Below, in pieces: positions 1-10,864 of a DNA stretch of 64,000 bases (position 1 is the first letter of the stretch; each line of letters opens with the position of its first letter). Both the position numbers and the translations under genes were made by a program. The DNA comes from Knufia peltigerae. Its lineage: Eukaryota; Ascomycota; Eurotiomycetes; Chaetothyriales; Trichomeriaceae. Where the stretch lies: contig JAPDRN010000038.1 of NCBI GenBank assembly GCA_030247855.1, positions 1 through 64,000 on the forward strand. The letters are read 5' to 3'. The notes under the pieces were generated by a model, which did not search any database, had not been told where the DNA came from, and saw only the letters and a program-made list of their open reading frames with translations.

Positions 1-41
1 CCCTAACCCTAACCCTAACCCTAACCCTAACCCTAACCCTA
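1..41. repeat. Telomere repeat array (CCCTAA)n
   Basis: About seven uninterrupted CCCTAA units open the window, so the left edge is a chromosome end and the plus strand is the C-rich telomere strand. This is the TTAGGG-type repeat used by most filamentous fungi. The array stops at position 41, where it gives way to unrelated C-rich sequence. The short tract may reflect where the assembly was cut rather than the native length. Confidence 0.97.
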
Positions 42-816
42 TTTCGCCTCCGGTCGCGCGGTCGCGCTCGACTCGTCGACCCTCTCGACGGAAATCGAAG
101 AATCCGCCCCCGCCCTCCCTCACACCCGGTCCTTCGCCTCCGGATGCGCGCTCCGCGCGCCGGGTCACGCCCCCCGGTGCTAAGCCCGCACCCCATCAAC
201 TCAGAACCCTAACCCTCTCCCCGTCCCGCCCGAGTTCACCCCTTCCCTTAGCCCTAACCCTGCCCGGGCCTCCGCCTTCGGCACCCTCAGAGACCCCCCA
301 ACCTGACCGAGAACACTACCCCCCGCCCTACTAACTACTCCCTACCGCCCCATCCCTCCCAGCGCTCTCTAACCCTCCTATAACTCTCGCCCGCTCGCCT
401 AGATAACCCTTAACCCTAACCCTGTCCCTCACTCACTACCTTCCTTCGTCCCACCCGCTCTCCCTTCGCCTATCTCTAATGAACATCAGTCACCCTTCCT
501 GCGAACCCTGTCGCCACACTCGCAAACCCGGACTTATTCACTCTGACTCGCTACTCTGAACCCTAACCTAACAACCCTCATCCCACCCACCTGAAACCCT
601 AACCATAGAACTCTCTCACTCGCCCTCTCACTCTTCCCCCCTCCCTGCCACCCCTTCACTAAACCCCATCCCTTCGCATCATCCTGTTTCCTAACTTAAT
701 CCGACCTCGCTATTACTCTCATCATAGTTATTAACCCTTAACCCCTTGAATATATCTGCCTAATCTTTCTTTTACTGCCTTCTTTCTATATCTTCCTCCA
801 TCTTCTTTTGCTATCA
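42..816. repeat. Degenerate telomere-associated C-rich sequence
   Basis: The plus strand is strongly pyrimidine-rich with scattered partial telomere units (for example CCCTAACCCT near 206-215 and AACCCTAACCCTG near 412-424, plus many lone AACCCT). GC-rich CpG blocks lie near 50-180. No open reading frame is credible. It looks like decayed telomere repeat mixed with subtelomeric filler. Confidence 0.75.
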
Positions 817-889
817 TCTGGCTCAAGTCTGGCTCGAGTCTGGCCCGAGTCTAGCCCGAGTCTGGCCTGAGTCTAGCCCGAGTCTGGCT
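817..889. repeat. 11-bp tandem repeat, six and a half copies
   Basis: Consecutive 11-nt units of the form TCTGGCYCGAG start at 817, 828, 839, 850, 861 and 872, with a partial seventh from 883. Copies differ only by single C/T or G/A transitions (TCTGGCTCAAG, TCTGGCCCGAG, TCTAGCCCGAG). It marks the change from C-rich telomere-associated DNA to AT-rich DNA. Confidence 0.85.
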
Positions 890-1789
890 ATCACAATACT
901 CCCACCCTACTTACCACTTTATTCTTAATAGTCCTCCCTAATTAATTACTCTTATCACTTATGACTGAATTGTTACTGTCATAAAATCATCATCATTACT
1001 TCCCTACTACCATTGTTAATCCTTCATAGTGATAATAACCCTAGTACAATATCACTACGGCCACTATATTATCATAACCGGCCTTTACCTGTGCGTAAGT
1101 ACATCGCGCGGTATCATAATAGTTAAGAACTTAGACCTCTCCTATATTAACCATAAATCTAACTTAACTCTTTCACTTCTATTATCCACCGAATATAACC
1201 CTAAAGTCTGAATATCTTAATAATAGTATCATTTAATTCTCTATCTTTAATGATATATAATGAAACACAGCATTAAATTATCATTCCTTCTCTCTCATCA
1301 TGAAAATCCCTTAGAGAAACCTAGCAATTCTAGCGGCTCATGAATTTAAACTTTCGTATCACGGCATTTATAATATCATTCAAATAAAATATCCCTCATT
1401 AGATAACTATTTCTCTTCACACCTCTAAGCACAATAAAGACTCTCCCTACATGATGAACTTCGACCTTAAACCCTACCCTCTCGTCTCTTACCTCTTATC
1501 TCTTACCTCTTATCTCTCACTTCTTCTTTCGTTACTTAGTCACTATATTTATTGCGTAATCTTCCCGTTAACTCAATAAATAACCTAAATACCCATCATG
1601 CTTTGTGTTAAATAGCTACTTAATAAGATCTTCACAGATCAAAGTATTATATTCATCTTAATTATATATTTATAAGAGATAACCGCAGTTCATTAATGTA
1701 ATAAAATAATGTTCATAAAACAGCGAGACAGAGATAAAGAGAATAAGATAAGATAACTAACTGTAAAGCGAGCTAAGCCAGAAACCCTC
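890..1789. other. AT-rich non-coding stretch between telomere and helicase relic
   Basis: Low-GC sequence with short pyrimidine runs, including tandem CTTACCTCTTATCTCTTACC-like units near 1485-1520. The only open frame above 60 codons (1029-1211, plus) has no recognisable features. I see no gene here. Confidence 0.6.
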
Positions 1790-4700
1790 CTTAAATCATG
1801 TTCCTCCATTCTAGAACGCGCGCAAAGATGCGGACCGCCTAAATCGCATAGTCACCAAATAAGTACACTTCCTCACCTAGCCAAGCCATTCATTCCGTGT
1901 CGCTCTCGAACTCACGCTGCTCACCGCTGAGCTGCTGCAATGACTGACCCTAGCGGTTAGGCATGGAGTAGACCGCGAACGCGCCGGGAAGTACCATGTC
2001 ACAGTACTCACACCCAGCGGGTCCGAGTTTCTAATCCCAATTACCACAAATGATCGGGGGTTAACCACATCCCCAGCATACCATATAGTCTCTTATCCAC
2101 TCATGACGCTTAAGATTCCGGATACAATGCTTTTTCGCGTTGAAGAATTAGTACTTAACAGACAAGCGACATTTCTTAAGTGAATATTCATGGTTATCTT
2201 CGCCAGGTTATAACAGTTCATAAAAGATACACTTTCCCTAGAGTTGTCGGAGCTACTTAATATACTGTTAAAGTCGGAATGCACCGTTCCGTTAAGCTTC
2301 GTAGAGTCACTCAGCACCGCTATTAAAGTGGTTCTCAGCTGATTCATTTTCTTCCTCTACCCTTAATTCCTCACTCTTATCCGCGTAAGGGACGGAAAGT
2401 GAAGCCTCGAATAGATGTTAAATAGGGTCTAAGTCCCACCATGGACCTAAATAAGACTCTCAGGATGGATCAAAAAGCCTATTAGCCCCTCGTGTCAGAT
2501 CTTAACTAGCCCTCTCACAGAAAGAGTATTAATGATAGACATCTCGGCAGTACTGCATCTTATCAGGTCCATCCAAAAAGCGACTCAAGACAGCGTTAAA
2601 GCAGCGCCAATAGACGTATCGTTGCATCACCATTTAACTAACGAGGGTGATATATCGATTTCGTTCCCACTTCACATCAGAAATAAATTAGGTGTGTCAC
2701 GGGAGAAAAATGGTACTAACTCCGCCTTAGCTATCTCAACCGATCCGACCGACTTCTTACGCGAAATTAATGGCGTCGCTGGGCAAGTCATAGTGAAAGA
2801 CGTGTCGAATAAAAGTATAGTCCACTCCCATCCCAAATACACTAGTCGCCACAATCACAAAATGCACACTGTCGCGCCAACAACGTAAGACCTATTCTTT
2901 CTCGGCGGGGGTGCCAGAGCGCGCGTAGTAGTACTCACAGCCTAATTCCTCGGCTAGAGTCTAGACCGTTTCCGTGTTCTTAATGTAGATAATATAGCAA
3001 GCCCGGGGTTCGTTATCTTAGTACCAGCGCAAAATCTCGCGCACCAATCACATCACTCACGCATTAAATATCTTGTCATCTTGTTAGCGGCGGACGGGGT
3101 CGTGCCGGACGACGGTATACTTAATATCTGCGCGAAACATAACATCACGAATAATGCAAGATTAGTCTAGCATCATCTTCTGAGAGAATTCGTCCATCAT
3201 ACTAAGCGAAAGTATGGCTAAGAGAAAGACCACCTAATATCAGAGTTCGCGAAGAAAGCGAAGTAGCGCCATCTTAGGTCGATATGACGAAGCGATCAAG
3301 ATAAGATAAGCTTCGTCAAACACAACTCAGTTCAGAAGTTAATTGGCGTCTTAAATACCAATTCATTTTCAAAATAACTCTCAGATGACTTACTCAACAA
3401 AGACAAAGAGAATAGCCACTCCACTAAATCATTCAGGGTAACCTCCGGGGCCCCAGACAGAATATAGAATGTTAGCATCTTAAAATCGTCGGACCATATC
3501 TTACTTAAGTACAACTAGCGGCATAATCATCACCATTATCAATAACTAAGATAGAAACATGAGGAGCATAAATGCTAGACTCTTACCACCACTAGTCGCC
3601 AGAATAACAATAACCTCAGGAAACCGCGAAGTGACTACTTCCATTATCTAACACTAAATATCGGACCAAAATCATGCGTCCAGATTACAGTATAGCCACT
3701 AAAGTACGATCTAAACCTCTTCAGAACCCTAGACAAGACAGTATTAAGCCTAACTACGGATCGCAACCTTCTTCATGAATAAAACGCTAGCGATAACAGG
3801 ATCTCATATTGAGACGGGCTAAGCTCTCTTACCAGTGAGAAGCGCACAAACTTTATCCTCAAATAATGTCCACCAAAGCTTACTAGTCCATAGATATACC
3901 TAAACCTTAGCGTCTATTAAGAGTCCGGCGAAGTTAATAGTGCGACCGCCGTAGAGTCGGTTACCAGTGATACTAGCGTACGCAGTCTAAGCGTGAAATA
4001 ATATCAGGAGCGAAATACCGTCGGTACGCATGTTTTCATCCACATCATCATCCTTATCTCTAGCAATATTAATATCACCTTCGAACTTAAGACCACTGAA
4101 GTACTTAACGGCGATGGCCACCGCGATTTAACGCCATTTCTAAATAGTAAGAGCTCGTTCAATGCTTCTCTCACTTTAGTGAGACAGCACAGTAGACATA
4201 CAATCTTTAGGCCACGTCTTAACCCCCTAGTTAAATAGATAGTTACCCATAGCTTCGGGAATATTGCACTCCTCTAATAGTAATATGTGGAATAGCTAAA
4301 CAAGAGCGAGATACTAAATAAGCAACTAAGCAAACTCAGAAAAGACAAACCAGACAGGGGAATAAGATGCGTGCGTACATGTCTAGGATTTATGGTACAT
4401 CAAGATAAATAAAAGAAATTCGAAGAGCAGTCAAAGATTACGAAGCGCTAGACCTAAGTTTCGCCAATAAATTCCTAAGAACTTAATCCGCTGTACCGGC
4501 TAACCAGAGCCTTTATGTAACCCTACTAAGAGAGCCTCCTTAAATTCCTCATCCGCCAGTTCATACTCTTTAGCGAACTCCAACCAGATCGGCCACGTAG
4601 TAGTCTCGTCGTGCTCATATTACTCAATATAAAAGATAGTGTTTAAGCGGTCTCAATCTTACGTGATACGCTTCATTAGCCACATCTTGCAGCCTTCAAA

Positions 4701-6653
4701 GTGGACAGCATTCCGAACTTCCTTAATGAAACTATATCCGGGTTAGTTATTAGACTAGTCATCCTGCAATTCGGTGATACAAAATGTGGGAACGTTAGAC
4801 AAGCCAAAGCATAGCTCATCATAGAAGATTCATTTGGCCTCCTATAACGCTATAGTGATTTCTTCAACCAGATCTTAAATGCCGTATCGCATATCGCCGT
4901 ACGTAAGATTTCGACCGCGCTCGTCCCAGACAATTAATGCTTCAGGGATCGCGGCGCCTCCGACCTTTATCGTGTATAATCGCTAGTTACCTATAATACC
5001 GACGAGACCACGAGAATTATTAGTGATTCACATCTCGCATAGCTGCTTAAGTGACTACTCAATATCTTAGAGCTCTTAATGTTCTTTAATATTATAAGCA
5101 TCCTAAAGTAAAACTAATTAGCAGTAGTAAATTAACTTACTCAGTAGTCTAGCGACTTACACCTCAGACTAAAATGCGATAGTCTTTATCTCGTCTTAAC
5201 CTTAAACGATAGTTATCCGCATACAGATAAATAACATAATGGCACTATCATACATATATATAATCCAGTGCTAAATCAATATAACACAGAAATTAAAGAT
5301 ATAGTGGTTCAGTATAGGTTTAAGCTCAGCAATTCTCTCAGTCTTCTCTTCCTCCGCCAAGTGATAATTCTCCTCTTCTGACTCTATATTATCCTCTGTA
5401 TCTAAAGAAAAATGACACGTCAATAACTCCTCGCTAACCTTTAACATAAGAAGCAACGCTTCTAATTAATTCTCCGTAGTAATAAACTTTTGCACGTTAA
5501 AATAACTCTCCTAAACGCGAATATAATAATACAGTAATGCTTAAAAGATCACTACATATTTCTGAAATAACAACTAATTTTGAAGAGCTTAAAATAGATC
5601 CTAACTAGTAGTGCCCGATTAAAATGTGTTCAGCACTTTGGCGTTAACATGTAGTAGCTTCGAAACTAACTTATATACCTTAGTTATTACCCGCTCAATA
5701 GATATGCAAATTTCCCAGAGACGCGGGTCATCCTGTTAAGATTTAGGGGTTTTATGAGATGCAGCCACCACCTTAGCGTCTACGCCGGAGATGTGATAAT
5801 GAAATTGACTCTTACGCAACCACGGGGAGATCTCAGAAACATGATTGGGTTTACCAATCTACTAGTAACGTGCTTCGTTGCGCTGGATAGCATTCTTAAC
5901 CCAAGACAGAATAGCCTAAGAGACATTAGGGCGAAGTGGTTAACTAGGACGCCTAGAATTTAACCTGGGCGCAGAAGTCCTAAGTAAAGATTCGGGGTTT
6001 TCAGTACCTATAGCGCCCAAGTTAGCCTTCGAATTATTAATGGCAAGAGCTCGTTACACTACTCAATAATTCTCGGCTTTAGCTTTCGCGAAGAAATGCT
6101 GCAAGATAACCTTCCAATACATAGAACGCTCTTTTTATTAGCATCAAGTGTCAACTCCATATTCATGGCTACAGTGCCTCTACACCTTCTCTTAACTAGT
6201 AACTCAGTATTTACACGAATCAGTGGCGGTACAGATAAACCCCTCAAAGAATTAAAGTCCGTGAATAAGTGGGCTATCATCTGGTAGGTTAGTGACCTTA
6301 ATAGTAACATTCTGAGCAGCGACTCATTCCTTAATGCTCTTTGCTCGCTCTCTGGTAATGCTATGCTTTCTCTTTAAATGTTCTTTCAAGTTCTTTCTGG
6401 GTGTATAATATGTCTGGTACTTAGTGCAGAGAATAACGCCATAAGTTGTGAGTGATTGTAGCCATTGAACTGGTGGGATTAGGGTGAATAGTCGAGTATT
6501 TTGGTGGGGATCTGGGATATTGTTATTCACTACTGACCCGCGTGACGGGCTGAAAGAGTTCAAAGTAAGCCCAGATAAACTATTGAGCATGTTAGATAAA
6601 CTACAGAAAAAATATTGATGAAATTCACGGTGGTCGTTATGATATAGCACCAA
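1790..6653 (-). pseudogene. RIP-degraded telomere-linked RecQ helicase (TLH type)
   Basis: Read on the minus strand, one long degraded coding region runs from about 6653 to about 1790. Near the N terminus (6324-6653) there is a zinc-finger-like segment (LCTKYQTYYTPRKNLKEHL, one Cys apparently now Tyr). A second follows near 6200 (RHCSHEYGVD). A block around 4980-4850 reads IVWDERGRNLTYGDMRYGI. Helicase motifs follow: Walker A TSGGKS near 3590, motif II as DEAY near 3301-3330 (His replaced by Tyr), motif V region VATSVFGMGVDY near 2830-2860, and motif VI EVGRIG near 2740-2765. Dozens of in-frame stops sit mostly where CAA, CAG or CGA would become TAA, TAG or TGA. Telomere-adjacent RecQ-like helicases are known from Magnaporthe, Aspergillus and Ustilago. 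The plus-strand 118-codon frame at 2532-2888 is its antisense shadow. Identity is secure; exact ends are approximate. Confidence 0.88.
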
Positions 6654-6899
6654 ACGTGTTTGATCACTCGATAGGAAAAGTGAAGTGTAGAAAGCTTAAA
6701 TTTTGTATGTGGATGGATCACCCTATGGATGGTTCACCCGCTCTCTATGCTAAGACTTACTTTATATGTGAACGGGTCACCCGTCCACGGCGTAATAAAG
6801 TTAGGAGTTAGGAAAGACATAATAGACTACATTAAGAATTATAATATATACTATAAAGTAAAGTATACTTAACACAAACTATACAGATTACTTTAAACA

Positions 6900-7935
6900 C
6901 TAATAATACTAGAAGAAGCATGGCACATAATTACATTAGACTTTATCACTAAGTTACCTAAGTCTAAAGAACCCCTTATAGATATAAACTTTAATAGTAT
7001 ACTAGTGATAAATAATATTCTAACGAAATATATACATTTTATTCTATATAAGGAAGTGTTAACAGCAGAAAAGTTAGTTTACACTCTTTACAAAAATATT
7101 ATTAGTTAATATAGAATACCATTAAAAATACGCTCTAATTAAGACAAACTATTTATATCACAGTTTTAATAATCGTTAATGAATCTCATAAGAGTCTATT
7201 AAAAGTTATTAATAGCGTTTTATTCGCAAAGTAATAAACAGATAAAAAGAATAAACTAAACACTAAAACAGTATTTATAGTGTTATATCAGTTTTTAACA
7301 GAATAACTAGGTATCACTACTACTCATTACACAGTTCACTTATAATAATAGTACTTTAACTATAAAAATATTATCGTTCTATATAAACTATAAATACTAT
7401 TCATAAATTAATAAAGACATAAAAGGTATTAAACTAATTATAGAAAAAGTAGTAATCTTAGTTAAGAAGTTATAATCACTATATAAACTCTTAAAATAGA
7501 AACTTAAGAAAATATCACAAAAAACAGTTAAAAACACGAATAAATAAAGATTTAAGGGACCAGATTTTAAAGAAAGGAAAATAGTCTATCTTCTCAGAAA
7601 AAATATTAAAACATAGAGACTAACGAATAAACTAGATCATACTAAGATTAGACCTTATAAAATCAAGAAAAAACTTAGACTAGTGATATTCAAATTAAAA
7701 CTACCTAGGGAAATAAATGTTTACCTAATATTTCATAAATCACTTCTTAAAAAAGCATCGCTAAACACTAAACTAAGGCTAGTGCTAATATATAAAGAGA
7801 TATAGTAGTCACTATATAACATTAAAGAAGTCCTAAATTATTAGGTAATTAAAGAAAAAACGTATTACCTAATAAAGTAATTAGGATACAGAATAGACGA
7901 AAACACTTAAGAACTAAAAGAGAATATATTAAAAG
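6900..7935 (+). mobile_element. Relic of Ty3/gypsy chromovirus: integrase core plus chromodomain
   Basis: Plus-strand translation gives integrase-like text interrupted by stops: ITLDFITKLPKSKEPLI near 6930-6985, then an HFILYKE and LTAEKLVYTL block near 7038-7090. At 7815-7935 a chromodomain follows (YNIKEVLNY, a stop at the usual Trp, VIKEKTYYLIK, stop at Trp, LGYRIDENT, stop at Trp). Integrase followed by a C-terminal chromodomain defines the chromovirus branch of Ty3/gypsy elements. Reverse transcriptase, gag and clear LTRs were not found, so this is a 3' fragment. Stops fall at positions expected to be Trp (TGG to TAG or TAA), meaning G to A on the coding strand. It lies immediately upstream of the helicase relic in the opposite orientation. 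Confidence 0.8.
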
Positions 7936-9110
7936 CCACACTTCACTAATATCACTAGAGAAAAAGAAGAAAGAGACTCACTAGGTACCTAGAATAATTA
8001 TAAGAAATAATTAATAAGAATAAGTCCCTTAAAGTTTAGAAGAGCCCCTAAAGATAGTTTAAATATCTCCTCTAGTTACTACTTATCTATACTAATAAAA
8101 ACGATTAAGAATACTTTCTTAGGAGAATCTACATAATCTAAGGTATCTAGAAACTTAGTCTCCTAAACTAATATTTACTTCTACTTCTCTAATAACGAGT
8201 TAGCCTTACATTAGAGGCGCTCACACTTAAAATGGGCTTTATTAATAGTTATAATTAGCTAGGCTAGTTTAGTACCCTTTTGCTATGCCGCCTTAATTAA
8301 CTAACTTTGCTAGGCTATTAGGGAATTAAACTCCTTATCCAAGAAAGTACTATCATAATATTTTACTCCTTTCTTAGTATAAGTAGAACACTTACTATAG
8401 CTATCTAAAATAAAGTAAATAGAGTTTAAGTTTTAATAGGGCGTGTAGCGTCTTATACTAAGTAATTTATGACTGAGAGATTTAATACAGTTAATTAGCT
8501 TCTGGCGATAAAAGGTAAAGGAATAAGCAGATTTAGTAACATGAAACTAAGGCATGATTAGTCATGATAAAGAAGTAAAGAAAAATAATGAATAAGAAAA
8601 AGGGGAGTACTCACTTATGTACGTTGCGGATAATAAATAGGTCTAGAAAGGAGAAAGTATTATAGGTTAACCTAGCTATAGATCGTATATAAAGCTATAA
8701 TAACAGCTAAAACAAGGAAGGAAGGTAAGCCGGAGAACACATGCGTTAATCACGGCCTAGTTACGTGATATAATCAGAAGGCTCAGTATAGTGAGCCCTA
8801 ATCACTACTGAGTACCTTCTCTAACCGGTAGGACACGCTTAGTAGTGCTTAATGTGCTTAGTCTGAGTAGTACTGAGCATTACTAAGTAAACAAGAATAT
8901 ATAAACATAGTCACTACATAGTTTTACCACGTAGTTAACTTCGTTCACGATCATATCGATACGTTTTGGTTGTGATCACTTCACTCTTATACTCGCTTAA
9001 GTATCTCGCTCTTAGTGACCTCGTCTCTTATACTTCCCGCCTATTGAGACCATACGTCTTGTGACACCCTATGTGGAGCGAAACGTAATAATGCTATATA
9101 TCGTTTTCTG
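7936..9110. other. Degenerate AT-rich DNA between two retroelement relics
   Basis: No readable protein remains. There is an imperfect inverted repeat at about 8839-8887, whose arms begin CTTAGTAGTGCTTA and end TGAGCATTACTAAG. The stretch may include the 3' end and LTR of the gypsy relic and the truncated downstream part of the copia relic, but neither boundary can be fixed. Confidence 0.5.
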
Positions 9111-10361
9111 TCGAACTCATATAGGCGTACTCGTTTTTAGCGTTCACTATAGCGCTTATTACTATAGTTATAAGGTTTTTAACGTAAACCCCCTATGCCA
9201 TTTTCCTTTCACCCTTAAATAGGCCTATTTCCTTAGGGCCTATTTTAATGTCAAATCCCTTTTTGGATAAAAGGCCTAGGCTTAATAGGTTTAAGCCTAG
9301 TTCTAGCATATATAGATAGTTAGTTATAGTGCCCTTTTTTCCCGTGAATAGAAAGCGAACCTTTATATCCCCTATCTAATTAATAGTTATATTCGACATT
9401 TTTCCCCAGTTAAGGGTAGTGTTATATGGCCTTAGGTCACTAAAAAGTGCCTTATTAGCGCATATATACCTTAAGACGCCACTATCTAATATCCAGATAT
9501 TTTAATTATAGATATCGTTAATTAATAGGGCAAATTCGCCTTATTCTAAGTCTTTCTTTATTCCTATTAATAGAGTCTCCTCATTTTGAGATTTTTTAGC
9601 TTCTTTAGCCTTTTTAGGCTTTAAATGTGGGTGTTTTTTCCAGCATTTTTCCTCTTTATAGTTTACCTTTTTACAGAATGAGTATTTAGGCTTATTTTTA
9701 GCCTTATTAGTTAATTCTGCGGGCATAGCCATTTCCTAAGGCTTTTTAGACTCTAAACGTTTATTTTCATCGATTAGATAGCTAAATATAGCCGTTAAAT
9801 CGATGTTTTCAGTTTGAGTTCTTAGGTGCTAAGTTATTATGGCCACCGCGTTCTCATATTCGCTCGTGAGGTTATTAAGCGCATAAACAACTATAACCTT
9901 TATTGGAATAAATAGATTTCTAGCCGCTAACTCGTCCGATAGGCATTTTATTCGCGTTAAATAGGCCTTAATTAAATTCTTCTCTCTAGCTAAGGTTATT
10001 AAGAATAGCTCCTTACATAGAAGGAATTCTAAACTAAAGCCTTTAGGTTCATATAGGGCTTTTAGTCAATCCTATATCTCTATAGCTATTAGTAGGCCTT
10101 TAACTTATAATAGTGGCCCATTATCTAGGGCTAAACGAATTAGGGCGGCTACCTTAGTCAAATTATTTTCTCGTGTCCTTATATAGGCTATATAGGCTTC
10201 CTTAGTGTCGAAATTATCGATATAGAGCTTAACTAGATATAGGGCATTCTTATATCCCTTGTCCATTATATAGGCTTCCATTCGTAGGGCCCAGAACTCC
10301 CAGTTAGTGAAGCCTTTTAGGCGCTAAACTCTAAATGGATTAGAGTTATCAGCCATTTTTA
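9110..10361 (-). mobile_element. Relic of Ty1/copia retrotransposon: gag, zinc knuckle and protease start
   Basis: Minus-strand translation starts at an ATG at about 10361 with a copia-type gag: MADNSNPFRV, a stop where Gln is expected, then RLKGFTNWEFWALRMEAYIM. The frame at 9541-9732 carries a zinc-knuckle-like YSFCKKVNYKEEKCWKK segment, although its usual His is not at the standard position. Next comes ILDSGVLRYICANKALF, matching the DSG active-site region of copia proteases, and then LDLLS-like text (LGLNLLSLGLLSKKGF). The reading fades near 9110, before integrase and reverse transcriptase. Several CAG/CAA-type stops indicate RIP-like decay. The order gag, knuckle, protease is that of Ty1/copia polyproteins. 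Confidence 0.78.
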
Positions 10362-10561
10362 ACCTTATACCTTATATATATAGATATATATATATAGGTT
10401 ATAGGTTATTATATATTAATATAAGTATTCTAAACCTTATAAAGGTTTTAAAATAGATAAAGGGTTTTTCGGAAATCTCAGATTCCTTAGGCCAGAAAGT
10501 CTCTTTATGTCGCTTAGTAATCGTTCCTTATAGGGTAAGGCGTTAATATAAAGGTTATTTA

Positions 10562-10864
10562 TGTTGCTAGAGCCACCTAGGCTTATAACCTATTAAGAGA
10601 ACTAAGTTATATCGTAATGGGGAAGGGTATAGCGTAATAGGCCTTTATTAATGAATAACTAACTAAGTGATAGCTAAATAAGGACTTAGAGAGCTTAAGG
10701 AGTGAAAGCCCATAAAGGAGGGTAAAGACCTCCTTATATAGACCTAAAGAAAAGTCTATATAGAAGGCTTTAGAACAGAATAGACTATTAATTATAAATT
10801 AATAGTCTTATCATGCTTAGCCTTGCGTAGTGTACTCAGCCTTACACAGGTTAACTGGTTAACA
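10562..10864 (-). repeat. Candidate 5' LTR of the copia relic
   Basis: On the minus strand this 303-nt segment begins TGTTAACCAGTTAACC and ends AGCAACA, giving TGTT...AACA ends, and it sits about 200 nt upstream of the gag start. Inside is a near-perfect inverted repeat, AGACTATTAATT/AATTAATAGTCT, at about 10782-10808. No second copy was found to confirm LTR status, and no clear tRNA primer site follows. Confidence 0.35.

Noticed and set aside
2532..2888. 118-codon plus-strand frame from an ATG
   Set aside because: It is antisense to the RecQ motif V-VI region of the helicase relic; TpG-to-TpA decay removes little from this frame, so it stays open by chance.
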